NCBI RefSeq assembly: GCF_000814905.1
Contig: NZ_JXAG01000052.1
Span: forward strand, 175,582-239,581
Origin: Enterobacter sp. Bisph1
GTDB taxonomy: Bacteria > Pseudomonadota > Gammaproteobacteria > Enterobacterales > Enterobacteriaceae
Length of the DNA: 64,000 bases
Direction of reading: 5' to 3'
Part shown: in pieces, positions 59,028 to 64,000 of the stretch
How the letters are laid out: every line of letters starts with the position of its first letter
Numbering within the stretch: the first letter of the stretch is position 1
Made by a program: the position numbers and the translations under genes
The notes under the pieces: model-generated
What the model was told of the DNA's origin: nothing
Database searches by the model: none
What the model saw: the letters and a program-made list of their open reading frames with translations, nothing else

Positions 59028-59078
59028 GCCGCTGACGGGCTTTTGTGGGTGCTCCTTTCGTAATAGAGTAGCGAAAAA

Positions 59079-59102
59079 GGCCAGAGAAACGTTTCTCTGG
59101 CC
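59079..59102 (-). terminator. 24-bp perfect palindrome between dld and the GNAT gene
   Basis: GGCCAGAGAAAC/GTTTCTCTGGCC, perfect over 12 bp each side. Read on the minus strand it is followed by TTTTTCGC, a good intrinsic terminator; on the plus strand it is followed by CCCTGTG. It therefore favours termination of leftward transcripts, for example read-through from pbpG across the acetyltransferase gene, although it may also close dld. Confidence 0.65.
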
Positions 59103-59128
59103 CCCTGTGTTGAAGGAGCACACGCATC

Positions 59129-59683
59129 ATGTCATCAGTCGATATCTTATCCGGTCCTGCGGTGGCGGTGCGCGATGCCTGCCCTGAAGATGTTCATGCC
59201 ATAGCGGCGCTGTACGGCTGGCATGTCCTGCACGGCCGCGCCTCCTTCGAAGAAGTCCCGCCCACCGTTGATGAGATGCTGGTTCGCATGAATAAGGTCG
59301 CTGACGCGGGTTTACCGTGGCTGGTTGCGCTTTATCAGGGCGTGGTGGTGGGTTACTGCTACGCCGGTTACTACCGACCGCGCGCGGCGTACCGCTTTAC
59401 GCTGGAAGAGTCGATTTATGTCGATACCAGCATGCTCGGGCGCGGCATCGGCAGCGCGCTGATGCAGGCGCTGATTGCTCGATGTGAAGCGGGTCCGTGG
59501 CGGCAGTTAATCGCGGTGATCGGCGACGGCAATAACAATGCGGGATCCCTGGGGCTGCATAAAAAGTACGGTTTCGAGATTGCCGGACAGCTGCGCAGCG
59601 TGGGTTATAAAATGGGTGACTGGCGGGATACGTTGATTATGCAGCGTCCACTCAACGACGGGGACTGGACGCTGCCGGAGTAA
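59129..59683 (+). CDS. GNAT acetyltransferase of the phosphinothricin/methionine-sulfone type
   Basis: 184 residues. VRDACPEDVHAIAALYGWHV, the ASFEEVPPT substrate loop, the acetyl-CoA loop SMLGRGIGSALMQAL and the C-terminal GLHKKYGFEIAGQLRSVGYK followed by WRDTLIMQ are hallmarks of the PAT/MnaT family, which acetylates phosphinothricin-like amino acids or methionine sulfone/sulfoximine. ATG 59129 with AAGGAG upstream. Its stop directly abuts the convergent pbpG stop. Confidence 0.85.
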   Translation: MSSVDILSGPAVAVRDACPEDVHAIAALYGWHVLHGRASFEEVPPTVDEMLVRMNKVADAGLPWLVALYQGVVVGYCYAGYYRPRAAYRFTLEESIYVDTSMLGRGIGSALMQALIARCEAGPWRQLIAVIGDGNNNAGSLGLHKKYGFEIAGQLRSVGYKMGDWRDTLIMQRPLNDGDWTLPE

Positions 59684-60631
59684 TTAATCGTTTTGTGCGG
59701 TCTGTTCACCCGCCGACGGGTTTTGCGCCATTTGCGCCGCTTTCTGGCGCTTATAGCTCAGTGCAGAGGCCGGTACCGGCTGCACTTTGCCCGTTTCAAT
59801 CCAGGTGCGTAAGCGGCTGGCATCGGCAAAATGGGTAAATTTGCCAAACGCGTCCATCACCACCAGCGCCACCGGTTTATTGTTAATCACCGTGCGCATC
59901 ACCAGGCAGTGTCCTGCCGCATTGGTAAAGCCGGTTTTGGTCAACTGAATATTCCAGTTATCGCGATAGACCAGATGGTTGGTATTGCGAAACGGCAGCG
60001 TGTACGGCGGATTGGCGAAGGTCGCCATATCTTCCCGCGTGGTGCTAAGTTGGCCTATCAGTGGATACTGCTTGCTGGCGATCAGCAGTTTGGTCAGATC
60101 GCGGGCGGTCGAGACGTTGTGAATCGACAGGCCGGTTGGTTCAACATAGCGTGTATTGCTCATGCCTAACGCTTTCGCTTTGGCGTTCATCGCCGCGATA
60201 AAGGCGTTATAACCGCCCGGATAGTGGTGCGCCAGGCTTGCCGCCGCGCGGTTTTCCGATGACATCAGCGCCAGCAGCAGCATATCTTTACGGCTGATCT
60301 CACTGTTCAGGCGCACGCGGGAATAGATCCCTTTCATCTCCGGCGTCTGGCTGATATCCACTTTCAGCTTTTCATCCAGCGGCAGGCGCGCATCCAGTAC
60401 CACCATCGCGGTCATCAGTTTGGTAATCGACGCAATAGGCCGTACCAGATCCGGATGGCTGGAGTAGATAACCTTGTTGGTTTGCAGATCGACAATCATT
60501 GCGCTGCCCGAAGCGATCTCAGGCTGGGCGGCAGTCGTCGTCGCGGCGGTGGTTTTCGCTATGGCAAGCGGTGCCACGGGTACAGCCAGAAAGAGAGCCA
60601 GGCTTATTAAGGAAATTCGAAATTTCTGCAT
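59684..60631 (-). CDS. pbpG: D-alanyl-D-alanine endopeptidase PBP7
   Basis: Periplasmic peptidoglycan DD-endopeptidase, 315 residues (E. coli 310). Signal peptide [20 protein letters not shown]. Active site SITK (SxxK) in [18 protein letters not shown], SxN as SEN in [19 protein letters not shown], and KTG in [16 protein letters not shown] are all intact. Divergent-side neighbours yohC and yohD match the E. coli order. Confidence 0.94.
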   Translation of the reverse strand: MQKFRISLISLALFLAVPVAPLAIAKTTAATTTAAQPEIASGSAMIVDLQTNKVIYSSHPDLVRPIASITKLMTAMVVLDARLPLDEKLKVDISQTPEMKGIYSRVRLNSEISRKDMLLLALMSSENRAAASLAHHYPGGYNAFIAAMNAKAKALGMSNTRYVEPTGLSIHNVSTARDLTKLLIASKQYPLIGQLSTTREDMATFANPPYTLPFRNTNHLVYRDNWNIQLTKTGFTNAAGHCLVMRTVINNKPVALVVMDAFGKFTHFADASRLRTWIETGKVQPVPASALSYKRQKAAQMAQNPSAGEQTAQND

Positions 60632-60765
60632 GGTGAGAGTTCTGAAAATTATTCACGCACGTTATCACGCACACCGCTTCTATATGTTGAAACGATAATA
60701 GAGCTGGCTTTGGCATAATAGCCGCCCGGGGCGCTGGCCGCCAGAGGATTATTGTGAGGAGAAAT

Positions 60766-60795
60766 GGCGTTGCCGGCATTATCACCAGCAACGCC
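60766..60795 (-). terminator. yohC 3' hairpin
   Basis: GGCGTTGC/GCAACGCC stem with a 14-base loop, just beyond the yohC stop; read on the minus strand it is followed by ATTTCTCC. A weak terminator candidate. Confidence 0.4.
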
Positions 60796-60800
60796 AGGGT

Positions 60801-61388
60801 TTAGAACAAGCGGTAACCATAACCCCAGAGGATTACCGTCAGCGCCAGCAGGACTTCAAGCACCAGCACACCGATTGCCAAGGTGGAGCTGGAGAAGTTC
60901 AGCCCTTCGTCACGGTTGATATTAAGGAAGGTGGGAATACCGACATACAGCAGGTAGCCGGTATAAAGTAACGCAATCGAACCGACCAGCGCACACAGCC
61001 ACACCAGCGGATAGAGCGCCACCAGCCCGCTAACAAACAGCGGGGTTGCCACATAACCGGCAAACACCATACAACGCCCGAGAGAGGGTCGCTGCGGGTA
61101 GTTGCGCGCCATCCACCAGATAACGCGGCCCATTACCGCCACGCCCGCCAGCATCAGGCCATAAAACAGCACCGCCAGATAGAAACCGGTAAACAATGAC
61201 AGCGTCACCACATTGCTTTCACCAAAGTTCCAGCCGATTTGTGTGGTGCCAATAAACGCGCAGACCACCGGAATGGCCGCCATAACTAACACATGATGCG
61301 TATAGTGATGCGAAACCGTTTCGTTTTCGCCTTTGATAACCTGCATTTCACGATCGGGATGGGAAAAGAGTCCCCAGACATGGTTCAT
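60801..61388 (-). CDS. yohC: inner-membrane Yip1-family protein YohC
   Basis: 195 residues, same length as E. coli YohC. Five hydrophobic segments (for example VLVMAAIPVVCAFIGTTQIG and LVALYPLVWLCALVGSIALL) and the opening HVWGLFSHPDREMQVIKGEN are typical of this Yip1-type family. Function unknown. Transcribed toward pbpG; divergent from yohD. Confidence 0.92.
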   Translation of the reverse strand: MNHVWGLFSHPDREMQVIKGENETVSHHYTHHVLVMAAIPVVCAFIGTTQIGWNFGESNVVTLSLFTGFYLAVLFYGLMLAGVAVMGRVIWWMARNYPQRPSLGRCMVFAGYVATPLFVSGLVALYPLVWLCALVGSIALLYTGYLLYVGIPTFLNINRDEGLNFSSSTLAIGVLVLEVLLALTVILWGYGYRLF

Positions 61389-61558
61389 AACGCCCCCTCG
61401 CTGAAAGCCCGAACATCGACACTGTCAGTATAATTCACCGTGGAGATTATTTTTTATACAGCGTGAAAAATCCGATCCCGCCAAAATCGGCTCTTTCCTG
61501 CGCAGGGGCTTTTCAGGGTGTATGCTTAAAGGCGTTTTGCCGGGAGGACGTTGTAACG

Positions 61559-62143
61559 ATGGATATTAATCATCTGATTAGCCAGTATGGTTATGCCGCA
61601 CTGGTGATTGGCAGTGTGGCTGAAGGGGAGACTATTACCCTATTGGGCGGCGTTGCCGCACATCAGGGGCTATTGCGGTTCTGGCTGGTGGTCATTTCCG
61701 TAGCGCTCGGTGGCATGATCGGCGACCAGTTGCTCTACCTGGTGGGCAGACGCTACGGTACGAAAATCCTGCGTCGTTTTTCGCGTCATCGGGAGAAAAT
61801 TCACCATGCACAGTCGCTGATTCGCCGTCATCCCTACCTGTTTGTGATTGGCTCACGCTTTATGTATGGCTTTCGCATTATTGGCCCGCTGTTGATTGGC
61901 ACCAGCCGTTTGCGTCCAAAAATCTTTCTGCCGCTGAATATTCTGGGCGCGATTGTCTGGGCGCTGCTGTTTACCACCCTTGGGTACGTGGGTGGCGAAG
62001 TGATTGGTCCATGGCTGCACCAGTTTGATCAGCATGTGAAACACTGGATTTGGCTTATCATCGCTGTTGTGCTGGTGTTTTTGCTGCGCTGGTGGATCCA
62101 TCATCGGCGAAAAAAACACCAGCGCAAAGGGTCAGAAAATTAA
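61559..62143 (+). CDS. yohD: DedA-family membrane protein YohD
   Basis: ATG 61559 with GGGAGGA upstream gives 194 residues (E. coli 192); a longer frame to 61463 is not supported. DedA/SNARE-associated signature: EGETITLLGGVAAHQGLLRF at the N-terminus, GMIGDQLLYLVGRRYG, and GSRFMYGFRIIGPLLIGTSR with the conserved Arg pair. DedA proteins act in lipid scrambling and proton-motive-force maintenance; the specific role of YohD is not established. Stop overlaps yohF by 4 bp. Confidence 0.93.
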   Translation: MDINHLISQYGYAALVIGSVAEGETITLLGGVAAHQGLLRFWLVVISVALGGMIGDQLLYLVGRRYGTKILRRFSRHREKIHHAQSLIRRHPYLFVIGSRFMYGFRIIGPLLIGTSRLRPKIFLPLNILGAIVWALLFTTLGYVGGEVIGPWLHQFDQHVKHWIWLIIAVVLVFLLRWWIHHRRKKHQRKGSEN

Positions 62144-62913
62144 GCTTTGTTTGCTTTGAACTGCGGGTTAGCCAGCATAAAACCGCCATCAATAATAAAG
62201 GACTGGCCAGTGGTGTAGCTGGCATATTCAGAACAGAGCCAGGCGACCATGCTGGCAATCTCTTTGGTGGTGCCGGGTCTCGCCAGCGGGATAATGGGCA
62301 TCGAGCCGGGTTTGGCATCTTCGTCGCGCATATTGTTCATTGGCGTGGCTATCGCCCCAGGCGCTACTGCGTTGACCAGAATATTGTGATCCACCAGTTC
62401 CAGCGCCATCGACTGGGTTAATCCGCCGAGGGCGTGTTTTGCCGCGGTATAGGCGCTGGCCTCGGGAAGCGGCGTATGTTCATGCACCGAGGTAATATTA
62501 ATGATCCGCCCGCCCTGCCCTTGCTGCACCATGTGCCGGGCGGCGATTTGCCCGCAGAGAAACGCCCCGTCGACATCGACGGTAAAAATAGTGCGCCACT
62601 CTTCAAAGGTGACCTCAAGGAACGGCGCTTTGGTCATCGCGCCAGCGTTATTCACCAGCACATCAATGCGGCCGAAACGGGCGATTAAGGTTTCAATCGC
62701 CTGCGCCCCTTCCGGTAGATGGCTGAGATCGAGGTGGATAGTTTCCGCCCGCCGCCCAAACGCGGCGACCTGCGATGCGGCCTCTTGTGCCCCTTGTTCA
62801 TCTGAGTGCCAGGTAATGCCAACATCAAACCCCTGCTCCGCCAGCATCAGCGCGCACTGTCTGCCGATTCCTGAATCGGCAGCGGTCACAATCGCCACTT
62901 TCGTTTCGGGCAT
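62140..62913 (-). CDS. yohF: short-chain dehydrogenase YohF
   Basis: 257-residue SDR oxidoreductase. Cofactor motif TAADSGIGRQCA (TGxxxGxG-like), DVLVNNAGAMTKAPF, catalytic Ser in INITSVHEHTPLPE, and the YxxxK pair in ASAYTAAKHALGGL. Closely parallel to E. coli YohF (253). Substrate unknown. Convergent with yohD, divergent from yohP. Confidence 0.93.
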   Translation of the reverse strand: MPETKVAIVTAADSGIGRQCALMLAEQGFDVGITWHSDEQGAQEAASQVAAFGRRAETIHLDLSHLPEGAQAIETLIARFGRIDVLVNNAGAMTKAPFLEVTFEEWRTIFTVDVDGAFLCGQIAARHMVQQGQGGRIINITSVHEHTPLPEASAYTAAKHALGGLTQSMALELVDHNILVNAVAPGAIATPMNNMRDEDAKPGSMPIIPLARPGTTKEIASMVAWLCSEYASYTTGQSFIIDGGFMLANPQFKANKA

Positions 62914-63022
62914 AGCTCATCCTCCGGTTAACAAATAGACAGTTAAGTATAGGAAAAAGGCATAAATGCGTGACATTGCCTAAGCTGTTCACTACGTGGA
63001 TTAAAAAAGGACGAATGAAATG

Positions 63023-63106
63023 ATGAAGATACTGTTGTGGGCGATCCTGATTATCTTTCTGATTGGCCTGCTGGTCGTCACCGGCGTGTTTAAGATGATT
63101 TTCTAA
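63023..63106 (+). CDS. yohP: small membrane protein YohP
   Basis: 27 residues, below usual gene-finding limits: MKILLWAILIIFLIGLLVVT then GVFKMIF, differing little from E. coli YohP. A single membrane helix. In E. coli its mRNA is targeted to the membrane independently of translation. ATG 63023 gives the E. coli length; an ATG three bases upstream adds one Met and is nearer to AAGGA. Confidence 0.9.
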   Translation: MKILLWAILIIFLIGLLVVTGVFKMIF

Positions 63107-63114
63107 CTTGTGCC

Positions 63115-63142
63115 GCCGGGTAGCGCCTGCTACCCGGCTTTT
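63115..63142 (+). terminator. yohP terminator
   Basis: Perfect 10-bp stem GCCGGGTAGC/GCTACCCGGC with loop GCCT, followed by TTTT, eight bases after the yohP stop and directly before the convergent gene end at 63146. Confidence 0.85.
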
Positions 63143-63145
63143 GGC

Positions 63146-64000
63146 TTATTTCCCCGCTGCGCTGTAATTGATCGCTACCCAGCGATAACCCTTATCCGCT
63201 TTCATCACTTTGCCGATACCGGGAAAAGCAATATGCGCCGCCGCGACCCAGTCACCCTCGCGCGCCACCTGCGCCAGTACTTTTTCACGGGTTTGCACCG
63301 CCTGCTGCTGGTTTACATCAAAATGGATCGCCACCTCCGGCTGCGGTAACTGCACCGGATGCGCATGAATAATATCCCCCCATAGCATCAACGTTTTGCC
63401 ACCATGGGTAACACGGTAAACCACGCTGCCGGGCGTATGTCCGGGCGCAGGAATCGCGTCAATGTCGGGTAGCAGTTCCGTTGGCGCGTGAAAGGTGTTG
63501 AGTTTACCCGCGTCTATCACCGGGCGCAGGGAGCGTTCGGATTCGGCGAAGGTATGGCGTTGCCCCTCTTCCACCTGCTGCGTATGGGCCGGATTAAGCC
63601 AAAAATCGACATCGCGCTGATCAACACGCACAACAGCATTAGGGAATACCGGTTTGCCATCGCGCTGCACGCCGCCGGAGTGATCGGCATGAATATGCGT
63701 CAGCAACACCATATCAATATCCGCCGGGTCGATTCCCGCCGCCCGCAGGTTTTCCGGCAGATGGCCGCCCGCCTCACCAAACAACGGCCCGGCACCCGCA
63801 TCCACCAGGATTAACTGCTTACCGGTGTTAATCACAAAGGCGTTGATTGACGTTTCGGCATTGACCGGCAGCGCCGCCTGCGCCATGCGGGTCTGCAACT
63901 GTTGCGGGGTGATATGCGTCAGCAGCTTGTCAAACGGTACGGCGACGGTGCCGTCGGAAACGGCGGTGATTTGCCAGTCGCCCATCGCCATGCGGTAAAA
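63146..64000 (-). CDS. metallo-beta-lactamase-fold hydrolase, 5' end beyond the window
   Basis: The frame stays open to the last base: upstream of MAMGDWQITAVSDGT it reads FYR, matching the FYRxxLGDW run common in this exported MBL subfamily. So the gene very likely continues to the right and may carry a signal peptide. The metal-binding motif LLTHIHADHSGGV (HxHxDH), the later His in APGHTPGSVVYRV and Asp in LWGDIIHAHP are intact, so a dinuclear zinc hydrolase is expected. Substrate unknown; lactonase-like activity is one option. Not part of the E. coli order. Confidence 0.85.
   Translation of the reverse strand, partial: FYRMAMGDWQITAVSDGTVAVPFDKLLTHITPQQLQTRMAQAALPVNAETSINAFVINTGKQLILVDAGAGPLFGEAGGHLPENLRAAGIDPADIDMVLLTHIHADHSGGVQRDGKPVFPNAVVRVDQRDVDFWLNPAHTQQVEEGQRHTFAESERSLRPVIDAGKLNTFHAPTELLPDIDAIPAPGHTPGSVVYRVTHGGKTLMLWGDIIHAHPVQLPQPEVAIHFDVNQQQAVQTREKVLAQVAREGDWVAAAHIAFPGIGKVMKADKGYRWVAINYSAAGK

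Noticed and set aside
59129..59683. Antibiotic-resistance acetyltransferase
   Set aside because: It belongs to the phosphinothricin/methionine-sulfone type common in enterobacterial chromosomes; nothing points to an antibiotic substrate.

Overview
The window is a chromosomal segment from a member of the Enterobacteriaceae. Gene order and protein sequence follow the E. coli K-12 dcd-to-yohP region closely (dcd, udk, dgcE, alkA, yegD, mdtABCD-baeSR, trhP, cyaR, yegS, fbaB, thiDM, rcnB, mrp, metG, yehRS, btsRS, mlrA, yohO, osmF-yehYXW, bglX, dld, pbpG, yohC, yohD, yohF, yohP). Many proteins are near-identical in length to E. coli, but the genus is different: the accessory blocks and the BaeS sensor do not match E. 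coli. An Enterobacter/Kosakonia-like genome is plausible, but the sequence alone does not settle it.

Layout. 1-5376: nucleotide salvage (dcd, udk), the membrane diguanylate cyclase DgcE and AlkA. 5377-6568: AT-rich strip with two decayed gene copies that look like papain-fold effector remnants. 6569-19667: yegD, then the six-gene mdtABCD-baeSR efflux/envelope-stress operon with coupled junctions, then a small HTH membrane protein. 19668-24774: trhP, the sRNA gene cyaR with a CRP site, a 2.2-kb P2-type prophage remnant in the cyaR terminator (24-bp att repeats, broken cox and int, and a YafO-like toxin with an unrecognised partner), and yegS. 24775-31484: an inverted-repeat element, then a dipeptide-type ABC importer operon with an enolase-superfamily enzyme and an upstream CRP-like site. 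31719-34626: fbaB and thiDM with a TPP riboswitch.

34627-40516 is the unusual part: a strongly AT-rich island. It holds three intact tandem paralogues (plus one remnant) combining an N-terminal IQ-like calmodulin-binding motif with a conserved His...Asn-Cys-x-x-Phe-Val arrangement like permuted papain/LRAT enzymes. Next to them are an intact homologue of the Shigella OspC effector family (calmodulin-dependent arginine ADP-riboxanases) that lacks the ankyrin region, and a second decayed OspC copy. A CDP-glycerol glycerophosphotransferase-like gene follows. The simplest reading is a cassette of host-directed effectors undergoing duplication and decay. No secretion system is in the window.

40679-64000 returns to ordinary backbone: an MDR oxidoreductase, rcnB without rcnRA, mrp/metG, yehR/yehS, the pyruvate-sensing pair btsSR, mlrA, the osmoprotectant-type ABC operon, bglX, dld, pbpG and the yoh genes, ending in a metallo-beta-lactamase-fold gene cut by the window edge. 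All function assignments come from reading the sequence and from remembered family sequences; no database search was run.
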